NCBI GenBank assembly: GCA_016181005.1 | Contig: JACPAE010000004.1 | Span: 9,865-73,864 of the forward strand | Length of the DNA stretch: 64,000 nucleotides | Direction of reading: 5' to 3' | Source: Candidatus Aenigmatarchaeota archaeon | GTDB taxonomy: Archaea > Aenigmatarchaeota > Aenigmatarchaeia > CG10238-14 > SCSR01 | Shown: in pieces, positions 9,080 through 16,815 of the stretch | Numbering within the stretch: position 1 is the stretch's first letter | Layout: each line of letters begins with the position of its first letter | Translations under genes and position numbers: made by a program | The notes under the pieces: model-generated | The model's input: the letters and a program-made list of their open reading frames with translations, nothing else | The model's database searches: none | What the model was told of the DNA's origin: nothing

Positions 9080-10792
9080 TTCATCCAACAATTCTTTCTC
9101 ACTTTCAGTTAATTTACTGTAAATTTCCTTGAGAATTCTGAGATCATTGTCAGTTAGAGATGACAGTAATTTATCGCCTTCATTGATATGCCTGCCAACT
9201 GTTACATTTTCCATGCTTATCGCAACCCTATCACTTTTTTTCGCTTCGGAGACAGTCTTTCCCTCAGACTGTATTTCCTTAACTCTACCAATAACTTTAC
9301 CATCAACACGTTTTAGTTGAATACCTGATTTCAGAAAACCTCTTAATACCTCAACTCCAAAAACTGCGGGATTGGAAACCCTAAAGGTAGCTCCCTTCAA
9401 AACCAGAACTTCGGCAGGCCTGCTGACAGAAGCAAGCTTATCCTCAAAATCTCTCTCCTTTTTATGCGATACCCATTCTTTGTAGTTCTCCACCAGTCTG
9501 TAAATGATATCGCTCTCAAAGACAATAACTCCCAAGTCCTTTGCCATTGATTTGATGTCCTCAGGCGTCTGCATGTCAAAAGACAAAATAACTCTCCCTG
9601 CTTCATCCTGCGACGTTTGTGCCTCAACTATATCTTCCTTTGTGAGTTTTCCGACGTCGGCTTTTCTTATTGGAATTCCTTCCCCACCAAGCAATTTTAT
9701 CATTGCTTCCAAACCTCCAAGAGTGTTTGCTTTGATTACAACACCCGACACATCCCTGTCGAAACTTACGCTTTCAACTTCCTGCTGCACCTGCATCTTT
9801 GCATCTTCCACATCATCTTCAGATTTAACTGCTATTATGGGCGACCCTGCGATTACGTTCTCCAGGTTCGGCGCAGATATCCTCACGCCAATTGCAGCCT
9901 CTACACTATCTATCTGCTCGAATTGCCTCTCAACACTCAGTTCCTGCAACTCCCTTGGCTTCAGCAGCGCTTTTACCTTGGTAACCACCGGAATTTTGCC
10001 GCCTATAACAATAAAATCACCCTTTTGCACAGACCCGTCGTAAAGAATAACATCTATGGTAGCTCCAAGCCCCCTAACTTCCTTGACTTCCAGCACAGTT
10101 CCCTTGCCGACTTGCGACAGCTCCAATTTCTCCTTCAGAAACCTCTGAGTCAGTCCTGAGAGCATCAGTAATATTTCAGGCAGGCCTTCGCCAGTCTGGC
10201 CGGAGACAGGAACTATGGCAACAGTTTTTGTATAATCGCTCACCCTGTCAAACCTGTCAGCTTCAAAGCCTCTCTCGGCCAACTGCGACACCAGACTGTA
10301 AATTTTATTGTCCAACTCATCCTTGACGTCATCCCTCTGCTTGCCGAAGGAGTCTAGAAAGCTGGCGTTCCTGTTCTGGAACCAGCCTCTTATCTTATCG
10401 ATTTTTGTCGCTGCTATGATGAACGGCGTCTTGTATTCTTTCAGTATGTTCAGAGACTCATCTGTTTGCTCCTTGAACCCCTCGTTTATGTCGATGACAA
10501 GAATTGCAATGTCGGCTATCGCACCGCCGCGTTTTCTTAAAGTTATGAAACTTGAATGGCCTGGCGAATCAATTACTAGCAGCCCCTGTATAGTAAGAGC
10601 GATATTGAATTTTTCCAAAAGATCGCCGCAGATTTTCTTGACAATCTCAACAGGCACATTAGTAGCGCCTATGGATTGCGTTATCAGTCCGGCTTCCTGA
10701 TTGGCAACTGTAGTGCCTCTTATAGCATCCAGAAGAGTAGTTTTTCCATGGTCTATATGCCCCAAAACTGCAACTATAGGTTGTCTCAACAT
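9071..10792 (-). CDS. infB: Translation initiation factor aIF5B (IF-2 family)
   Basis: GTPase that joins ribosomal subunits at the end of initiation. G1 is GHIDHGKT, the switch/G3 region is VIDSPGHSSF, G4 is AATKIDKI and the G5-like element is VPVSGQTGEG. The beta-barrel, alpha/beta/alpha and final barrel domains follow in the usual archaeal order. I place the start at ATG 10792 (MLRQPIVAVLGHIDHGKT) because AGGTG sits about 7 nt upstream; a longer frame from 10819 adds nine residues not typical of the family. The downstream neighbour is convergent. Length is normal for archaeal aIF5B. Confidence 0.95.
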   Translation of the reverse strand: MLRQPIVAVLGHIDHGKTTLLDAIRGTTVANQEAGLITQSIGATNVPVEIVKKICGDLLEKFNIALTIQGLLVIDSPGHSSFITLRKRGGAIADIAILVIDINEGFKEQTDESLNILKEYKTPFIIAATKIDKIRGWFQNRNASFLDSFGKQRDDVKDELDNKIYSLVSQLAERGFEADRFDRVSDYTKTVAIVPVSGQTGEGLPEILLMLSGLTQRFLKEKLELSQVGKGTVLEVKEVRGLGATIDVILYDGSVQKGDFIVIGGKIPVVTKVKALLKPRELQELSVERQFEQIDSVEAAIGVRISAPNLENVIAGSPIIAVKSEDDVEDAKMQVQQEVESVSFDRDVSGVVIKANTLGGLEAMIKLLGGEGIPIRKADVGKLTKEDIVEAQTSQDEAGRVILSFDMQTPEDIKSMAKDLGVIVFESDIIYRLVENYKEWVSHKKERDFEDKLASVSRPAEVLVLKGATFRVSNPAVFGVEVLRGFLKSGIQLKRVDGKVIGRVKEIQSEGKTVSEAKKSDRVAISMENVTVGRHINEGDKLLSSLTDNDLRILKEIYSKLTESEKELLDELS

Positions 10793-10907
10793 TTGTAACA
10801 CCTGCCATTTTATAACCATTCGACTTTAATTTATTCGGAAAGACATTCTTTTAAACCCACAAGCTACCTACAAATACTTTCCAGCACAATCATTATTCAG
10901 TGATGTT

Positions 10908-11351
10908 ATGGCTTTGGCCATGCAGGAAATAACGCCATTAGGCTTGTGCATATCCACTCAGGATCTGATAGACGGCAGGAGGTTCCAGCAGAACTTCTGC
11001 GACAACCTGCTTCTGCGCGACCGGGACAGGGAATTGCATGCGAAGCTGATGCCGATAAAGCGCGACCTGAACTCGAAGGTACAGAACAGGTATCTGGACG
11101 GCCACAAGATTGCAATCGTGAGCAACATAGACAAAATAATAGCTGTTGTATCTTCAAGGTACGCAGAGATCGATTTGAATCTGGTGGACTCGATAGTGTT
11201 CAACGGCAAGCTTCTCATACACAAGGTGCTGAACTCAGAGTCGTTCGACAAGATTGCGGAACTGGAGCCTGTCTTCAAGTCAAAAATAACACTGCCTGTG
11301 TACGATTTGTTTGTGAGAAACTCTGAGAAGAGGAATTTGTTCAAAAAATAA
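10908..11351 (+). CDS. Conserved-looking hypothetical protein
   Basis: A 147-residue soluble alpha/beta protein with no signal peptide or membrane segment and no motif I recognise. It contains a charged helical part (RDRDRELHAKLMPIKRDL) and hydrophobic beta-like stretches (KIAIVSNIDKIIAVVSS and LVDSIVFNGKLLIHKV). G/C-rich codon use resembles its neighbours. Ten bases later starts a small coiled-coil gene and then a Nudix gene, all on the same strand with tiny gaps, so the three likely form an operon. Confidence 0.6.
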   Translation: MALAMQEITPLGLCISTQDLIDGRRFQQNFCDNLLLRDRDRELHAKLMPIKRDLNSKVQNRYLDGHKIAIVSNIDKIIAVVSSRYAEIDLNLVDSIVFNGKLLIHKVLNSESFDKIAELEPVFKSKITLPVYDLFVRNSEKRNLFKK

Positions 11352-11361
11352 CTGGGATTAA

Positions 11362-11523
11362 ATGCCTAGCGAGCTGGAAAGGGAGATTGAAAAGCTTAGG
11401 GACAGGAAAGTACTGATTGTGAATAAAATGAACAGGGCTACTTCGGACGAGAGGGAAGAATATGAGGAAGAATTGAAGGCCATACAAAGGCAGATAGATG
11501 TCCTGGAAAGGATGAAGAAATAA
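11362..11523 (+). CDS. Small coiled-coil protein (53 aa)
   Basis: ATG at 11362, stop TAA at 11521-11523. The product is almost entirely charged heptad-like helix (PSELEREIEKLRDRK at the start, KAIQRQIDVLERMKK at the end). It lies 10 nt after the upstream hypothetical gene and 1 nt before the Nudix gene, which supports it being a real gene. Likely a small dimerising or adaptor protein; function unknown. Confidence 0.6.
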   Translation: MPSELEREIEKLRDRKVLIVNKMNRATSDEREEYEEELKAIQRQIDVLERMKK

Positions 11524-11524
11524 T

Positions 11525-11941
11525 ATGGGACAAAAACCTGTCGTATCAGTAGATTTAATTGTCATTAAAGACGGTAAAATTCTTCTCGGAAAAGTATCTG
11601 AGAAATGGTCTGAAAACGGGAAATATCAATGGGGTCTTCCCGGAAGAGAAATTGATTTTGGAGATAGTTTTGAACAGACGGTGAAAAAGAACTTGAAAGA
11701 AGAGCTTGGCATGGAATTGGAAAATTTCCAAGTTGTATGCACAAACAACAATTTTGGATTTGGAAATCATTACGTTGCTATCGGGATTCTGGTTGAAGGA
11801 AAGGGAGAACCAAAATTGATGAAGCCTGAAGATTGGAAAGAATGGAAATGGTTTGATAAAAACAAAATTCCAGATAAATTATTTCCTTCCGGTGAACTTA
11901 CAATAAAATGTTTTTTGGAAAACAAGTCCACAATCCAGTAA
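11525..11941 (+). CDS. Nudix-fold protein with a degenerate Nudix box
   Basis: Nudix-fold protein of 138 residues (VSVDLIVIKDGKILLGKV start strand, GLPGREIDFGDSFEQTVKKN box). Against the consensus GX5EX7REUXEEXGU, the conserved RE pair reads KN, and only the EELG part keeps the metal-binding glutamates. In GDP-mannose hydrolases and several inactive relatives the box is also altered, so activity may be changed or lost. It is last in a likely three-gene operon. Confidence 0.75.
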   Translation: MGQKPVVSVDLIVIKDGKILLGKVSEKWSENGKYQWGLPGREIDFGDSFEQTVKKNLKEELGMELENFQVVCTNNNFGFGNHYVAIGILVEGKGEPKLMKPEDWKEWKWFDKNKIPDKLFPSGELTIKCFLENKSTIQ

Positions 11942-11946
11942 TATTT

Positions 11947-12063
11947 CTAGTATTTCCTTCCCACAACCCACCTGAAGAAGATGAATATGAACACAATAAC
12001 CACTAAAGCTGCAGCGCCTATAAACCACAGCAGCGGATTTGTAAGATTGAAAAAATCCACCAT
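11947..12063 (-). CDS. Single-pass membrane microprotein (38 aa)
   Basis: ATG at 12061-12063, stop TAG at 11947-11949. The product has one strong transmembrane helix (LLWFIGAAALVVIVFIFIFF) with a short N-terminus and a basic tail RWVVGRKY. It starts 2 nt after the stop of the large surface glycoprotein, so the two are probably translated from one message, and it may assist anchoring or assembly of that protein. Confidence 0.6.
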   Translation of the reverse strand: MVDFFNLTNPLLWFIGAAALVVIVFIFIFFRWVVGRKY

Positions 12064-12065
12064 AA

Positions 12066-14417
12066 TTAACCGCTCGGTTGCACTTTAGGCTCCCTCTTGA
12101 ATAACTTGGAAACCAGTTCTTTTATCCTTCCAAATATCCCTTTCTTTGGAAAGGCTTCCTTTGCTTTACCCGACCAAGTGTATTCTCCAGTCTCGGGCTT
12201 GTACCCCTGCTTTGGAGGCAGGAACAAATATACAACAAAGCCGCCTATGGCAATTACAGCAATCCCTACGCCTACAAAAATCCAAATGTTGGAAAAGCCT
12301 GTGGTGCCGCCGACTTGAGGCAGGGCTTTCAAAAGTTCCCTGGTTTCAGTAATCAGCGAGTCTATTGTCTCAAAATTCTGGTAGGCTTCAAAATATTTGC
12401 CCGAGTTCGCCTGGTTCTCAGCCTCTTGCAGTTTTGACTTGAGCTCTTCCAATTTGGCTTCGGCGTCAAGCACGTTCATCCCGGCAACCTTGTCTTTGCT
12501 GATTTCCGACTCTAGCTTCGAAACTTCCAGGGCGAACAATGCAAGCTTGTCCTTCAATTCAATTTTTGTTTCGTTCGACGGCATTATCCTTAGAGTTAAA
12601 GTTTGGTAAATGGTCCAGTTCTGACTGCTCGCGCTCAAGTTACCTATGTATTCCTTCAAATTCAAGTTACTAATGTTGAACGTTAAGACAAAATCAGCAG
12701 TTTGACCTACAAGTATATCCTTAGTGACAGGAACAAACTCAAACAAACTCCCATCTATATCGGACAGCTTCACCGATACGTTCTGCCCGACATTGCCGAT
12801 GTTCTTTATTTTTATGGTGACAGCTTTTGTCGTATTTTGCACCACTTCTACTGACGCCGGCGCCTCGACAAACATAATGTTCGCTGTGGGTGTTGACCGT
12901 ATGTAAAGGATGTTTTTTTGGGAAGATGCAGTGTAATTTTGGTTCACTGTATTGTTGCAGAAGTACTCATATATGGTTCCGGCGGCAAAAGTCTGTATGT
13001 CAGGATTGTTCACTGCTGTGCCATTTCTATACAGCTTGGGCGTAAGGATATGTACGTCCGATTTGCAAGTTACATTGGTTTGAATTGGCGAATCCAAAGT
13101 CCACTGCGGTGTTGCGTTAAGGCTCAGAGTAGGTGCAGCTTCGTTTATTGTGAAAGATCCCCTGGTGGCATTGAACGTGTGGTTGGAATAAGTTGCAAAG
13201 AGCGTCCAAACAGAGGCGCCTGCAGGAAAGCTGTTGTTGTAATGGTAGACTGTAGCAGAGTTGTTTGTCAGGGAATAGTTTGTTGCAGTTCCTGACCAAC
13301 CTCCCTGGAGGGTGATGCTTGCAAATGCCGGATTGTTGTCAAAAGTAAATACAATCGAACTGCTGCCGTTGGAAAACGTGACAGGCGCCGTTGTAGATGT
13401 GCTAAATCTCGGCACAGTCGCAGCATAGTAAATAGAGGAGTTTGATGTATAATTAGTGTTGCCGCTTGCCGTTACAGAATAGTTGTGCAGGCCGATAGTC
13501 GTTATCACATCATCCGATCTCACGTAGGGATTTGAAGCGCCGGATGTTATTGATGTGCCGTCCCTTGACACAGCTATTGTGCAGCCTGGCTGAGAACAGG
13601 TGGCGTTCACGGTTATATTGACTGCTGTGTTGTTGATAGAGGTTATGTTGCCATTAAGAGTGCCATTCAGGAAAATACGCATCTCACTTACGGCCTTGTT
13701 CAGGTTGTAGGTAAATTGTGGCGTGGAGTTGAAGGTGTTGTTGGTGTCATTCGCATAAATCCTCCATACATAATTTCCCGCAGCTATGTCGCTGGCATTA
13801 AGATAGTAGGTGCTGCTGGAGCTGTTCATAGACTCGTTGTGCGGGGTAGAACTGCCTGTAAAGTTGTGCTCTATCAAGACCTTGGAGACGGCCACGTTGT
13901 CTGTCCACGTGGCGTTTATCCAGTACAGCTGCCCTTGCACATAAGTTGAATTTGTGCTTGGGGAGGTGGTGTTGCTTGCATATTGCGGAGCCAGTATGTC
14001 GAAAAGATTGACGCTTATGTTGGTTGAATTGAAGACACCGTTTGCATCGACGACGGATACGTTAAAGCCGTAATTTACCGGATTCGCGGGTGTAGTTGAA
14101 TAAAACCAAAAATATTGGGTTTCACCGTTCCCGACTATGCCCACGGAAGACGTATTGCCCCAGGAGGGACTCGAAGACAATGCAGAATATCCTGTTGTGG
14201 TTGTCCCGGAAGAGCTGAATACAAAACCGGACGGAAGTGTTATGTTCGCCTGCGTTATGTTCACGCTTCCGATATTCTGGATTGTAAAGTTCAAAAGCTC
14301 TGTCTGGCCTGCATTCACGCTAGTGGGACTGGAAGACGCAGTGAATGCCACCGCGCTCGCAATATGCGAAATGGCAAAAAAGGACAGCATGAAGACCAAA
14401 CTAATCCAAATTCTCAT
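12066..14417 (-). CDS. Large membrane-anchored surface glycoprotein (S-layer/CARDB-like repeats)
   Basis: A 783-residue exported protein. It has a signal peptide (first about 22 residues, ending ASA), several Ig/CARDB-like beta domains rich in N-x-S/T glycosylation sequons (dozens visible), a coiled-coil segment (KLALFALEVSKLESEISKDK onward), one transmembrane helix (NIWIFVGVGIAVIAIGGFVV) and a basic cytoplasmic tail. Such proteins form or decorate archaeal cell envelopes. The 38-residue membrane protein gene follows by 2 nt. Function beyond surface structure or adhesion cannot be read. Confidence 0.8.
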   Translation of the reverse strand: MRIWISLVFMLSFFAISHIASAVAFTASSSPTSVNAGQTELLNFTIQNIGSVNITQANITLPSGFVFSSSGTTTTGYSALSSSPSWGNTSSVGIVGNGETQYFWFYSTTPANPVNYGFNVSVVDANGVFNSTNISVNLFDILAPQYASNTTSPSTNSTYVQGQLYWINATWTDNVAVSKVLIEHNFTGSSTPHNESMNSSSSTYYLNASDIAAGNYVWRIYANDTNNTFNSTPQFTYNLNKAVSEMRIFLNGTLNGNITSINNTAVNITVNATCSQPGCTIAVSRDGTSITSGASNPYVRSDDVITTIGLHNYSVTASGNTNYTSNSSIYYAATVPRFSTSTTAPVTFSNGSSSIVFTFDNNPAFASITLQGGWSGTATNYSLTNNSATVYHYNNSFPAGASVWTLFATYSNHTFNATRGSFTINEAAPTLSLNATPQWTLDSPIQTNVTCKSDVHILTPKLYRNGTAVNNPDIQTFAAGTIYEYFCNNTVNQNYTASSQKNILYIRSTPTANIMFVEAPASVEVVQNTTKAVTIKIKNIGNVGQNVSVKLSDIDGSLFEFVPVTKDILVGQTADFVLTFNISNLNLKEYIGNLSASSQNWTIYQTLTLRIMPSNETKIELKDKLALFALEVSKLESEISKDKVAGMNVLDAEAKLEELKSKLQEAENQANSGKYFEAYQNFETIDSLITETRELLKALPQVGGTTGFSNIWIFVGVGIAVIAIGGFVVYLFLPPKQGYKPETGEYTWSGKAKEAFPKKGIFGRIKELVSKLFKREPKVQPSG

Positions 14418-14539
14418 TGAATCCTTAAAGTTTATTTAAACTTTCTAAAAGATATTGCTTCTATAGCTTCAAATTCGATGAAGACAGATGGGCGGCATGA
14501 CAAAAGATGATTGGTTTGCCGAGTCCTGAGAAGAAGAGA

Positions 14540-15010
14540 CTAGACTATCTTGTAGGTGTCGCTGGCGTCACCGGCATTGATCAACACGCTCTCGGCCTCG
14601 CCTTTCCAATCAAGCTCGAGGACAACGACACTGCCCGACTTTAGAGTTAAATCGCCATTCAGTATCACTACAGGCCTGCCGTCGACATAGGCGGTGAAAT
14701 TGGACAAGTCAGACTGCCCGCTGTTGAGCACAGCCACCAGGAGGTTTCCATTGGAAGATGTGGATGTTCCAAGCACGTCTATGCTATACTGAAAGTCCTT
14801 TATCGCGGCTATGATTTGCCCGGTTTTCGGTATGAATCTGCCAAGTACAGGCACGTTGCCAACTTCCGGGAAGGAGCCCAGTATCAGATAGCTGGAGATG
14901 AATATCAAAAGGACCAGCAAAGCACCCAGGGCTATGTTGCCAAGTACCTTGAACAGGACATAAAACACCACGCCCAATATCGCCAGGCCGAAAATAAACT
15001 CTATTCCCAT
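14540..15010 (-). CDS. Membrane protein with extracytoplasmic beta domain
   Basis: A 156-residue protein with two N-terminal hydrophobic helices (about 5-50) and a C-terminal beta-rich domain (ISVDVLG-like opening, then NGNLLVAVLNSGQSDLSN) resembling pilin-like or CARDB folds. No catalytic residues. Divergent from the next multi-pass membrane gene (35 nt between starts), so they share a promoter region. Function unknown. Confidence 0.6.
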   Translation of the reverse strand: MGIEFIFGLAILGVVFYVLFKVLGNIALGALLVLLIFISSYLILGSFPEVGNVPVLGRFIPKTGQIIAAIKDFQYSIDVLGTSTSSNGNLLVAVLNSGQSDLSNFTAYVDGRPVVILNGDLTLKSGSVVVLELDWKGEAESVLINAGDASDTYKIV

Positions 15011-15045
15011 AAAGGTATTTTATATCGAAACTTTAAATCAGTGTC

Positions 15046-15681
15046 ATGGCAAGGAGGCTTAAGCCTTGGGACACCATGGTCAAATCGTTTGAGATAAGCA
15101 TGAACAATCCGGAGCTTTTCTGGTTCCTGGTGCTGCTCATGTCCGGTCTTATACTTTTCCTTGTAGGCGTGCTTCTACTGTTCTTCAGCGTGGCTTCCCT
15201 GCACGTGCTTTCGCTTTTTATCGGGGCGGTTATAATGCTTGCCTCTTTAGTGCTGTTGATGGGAGGCATCGGCGGCACCATTCTTTATGCCGAGAGGCTG
15301 GTCAAAAGGAAAAAGGCGAGCGTATGGACTATCATGAAGAAGGGGATAACGGAGAGTCCGCGACTGTCGTTAGCGTACGTCCTTGAGCAAGGTTTCATAA
15401 TGTTAGGTCTGCTCCTACTCATAATCCCAGGGCTGATAGTTGCCGTCAGGCTTTCGCTGGTTACGCCTGCGTGCATACTGGAAAAGAAAGGACTGGGTAT
15501 AAAGAGAAGCTGGAGGGCGACGAAGGGGAACTCTTGGCAGATAGCACTGCTCTTGCTTGTGTGGGGGTTGATTTTCATGCTGTTTGCAATAATACCGTTT
15601 TTCATTGTCGCGAGCTTCCTTCTTTTGCCGGTTTACTTGGTTAACCTCACGCTTGTTTACTTGCAGTTGAAGAAGAAATAG
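15046..15681 (+). CDS. Multi-pass membrane protein (YciC/DUF975-like architecture)
   Basis: A 211-residue protein with about five hydrophobic segments and short basic loops. The two-block layout (AERLVKRKKASVWTIMKKG, then IIPGLIVAVRLSLVTPACIL with ERKGLGIKRSW) resembles archaeal/bacterial glycerophosphodiester-phosphodiesterase-like membrane domain proteins of unknown role. Its stop touches the 3' end of the convergent tRNA-Arg(CCT). Confidence 0.6.
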   Translation: MARRLKPWDTMVKSFEISMNNPELFWFLVLLMSGLILFLVGVLLLFFSVASLHVLSLFIGAVIMLASLVLLMGGIGGTILYAERLVKRKKASVWTIMKKGITESPRLSLAYVLEQGFIMLGLLLLIIPGLIVAVRLSLVTPACILEKKGLGIKRSWRATKGNSWQIALLLLVWGLIFMLFAIIPFFIVASFLLLPVYLVNLTLVYLQLKKK

Positions 15682-15784
15682 TGCCCCGGAAGGGATTTGA
15701 ACCCTCAACCTTCTCCTCAATCCTATTCATTAGGACGGAGTTGAGCTGTTACCATTTGCTCTATCCAAGTTGAGCTACCGAGGC
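15682..15784 (-). tRNA. tRNA-Arg(CCT) precursor with two micro-introns
   Basis: The minus-strand cloverleaf has acceptor GCCTCGG/CCGGGGC, D arm GCTC/GAGC, T arm GAGGG-TTCAAAT-CCCTT and discriminator A; CCA is not encoded. The 103-nt gene is 28 nt too long. Intron 1 is 15741-15755 (15 nt, between positions 27 and 28): GAGC pairs with GCTC, bulges AAA and AAC, loop TGGTAACA. Intron 2 is 15718-15730 (13 nt, canonical 37/38): GTCC pairs with GGAT, bulges TAA and TGA, beneath the CTCC/GGAG anticodon stem. Cutting after the second base of each bulge leaves a 75-nt tRNA with anticodon loop GTCCTAA. A27/A43 is mismatched. A TATA-like element lies just upstream near 15790-15815. Confidence 0.88.
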
Positions 15785-15840
15785 TCAAACTTATACTTTA
15801 AAATTGGTTTTAAATAATTAACGTCGGAAAAAAAGCCCTT

Positions 15841-16815
15841 TTGCTTGAAGAGCACGAGAAGGTAGGATTGCCCTGCAAGTGTACCGGTTTAGTTAGCTGG
15901 AGAACGCCAGAGACTGTAAAATTGCCGAAAGAGCTAATTGTTAACAAATTAGACAAGGGAAAATTCTTCTCTCCAGATGAATCATGGTTTGAATTAAAGT
16001 CGAAGAAAGAAGTTTACGTGCTTGACAGGCCAGGACTTGACAAATTTTTATTTGATGAAGCAAAGAAAGAGGGTGCTGAAGTAAAGACTGAAAGATTTGA
16101 AAACTTCACGCGAAGCAATGTCCATATCAAAGTTAAAACAAGCAAAGGAGTTTACGAAACAAAATTATTGATAGGTGCGGACGGCGCCAATTCCCTTGTC
16201 GCCCAAACTGCCGGCTTGGAGATACCGAAGAATATCTATGTGGGTATGCAGACAACTGCTATTGGCGATTTTGAGCAGTGTGCAGAACTGTGGTTTGGTA
16301 AGAATATTGCGCCAAACTTTTTCGCTTGGGTAGTGCCAGAGAATGAAAATGTTGCTAGGATAGGTTTAGCAGCATCGTCTACCCCCAAAGTTTACTATGA
16401 AAAATTTTTGAAAAGCAGGCTTGGCCATAATGGATTAAAGCCGGATGTGGCTGGAGTTATCAGATTTGGTGTGATGAAAGATACTGTTGCGGACAATGTA
16501 ATGCTGGTTGGTGATGCAGCATGCCAGATAAAGGCATTTAGCGGCGGTGGAATTACTTATGGATTGATTGGTGCACAAGTTTGTGCTGATGCTGTGGAGA
16601 AATCCTTTGAAGAAAATAAATTTGACTATGAGTTCCTGAAGAATGTTTATGACAAAGAGTGGAAGAAAAAGCTGGTGCCAGGAATCAACAAAGGAATGTT
16701 GTTCAGAAACATTCACAAGTTGCCGGAATTCCAGCAAAATCTGGTGTTCAGGATGGTTAAAATGTTCGGCTATAAGGTTTTGACTACGTTTGATTTTGAT
16801 TTGTTGTCAGGTTGA
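15841..16815 (+). pseudogene. Geranylgeranyl reductase-family flavoprotein lacking its N-terminal FAD motif
   Basis: FAD-dependent reductase of the family that saturates archaeal lipid chains. Recognisable parts: EEHEKVGLPCKCTGLVS (normally residues 35-50), IGADGANSLVAQ, and VMLVGDAACQIKAFSGGGI. The beta1-alpha1 GxGxxG segment that binds FAD should come first, but the frame is closed by a TAA at 15811 and upstream lies the tRNA promoter and gene. About 28 residues are missing; homology begins at GKKALLLEEH. Only a TTG (15841) is available as a start. It may be a non-functional remnant, a gene cut by recombination at the tRNA, or an assembly join. The rest is intact, so decay is recent or selection continues. 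Confidence 0.75.

Noticed and set aside
9504-10043. Long plus-strand frame inside aIF5B
   Set aside because: It mirrors the coding strand of a well-supported gene, has biased composition and no family match.
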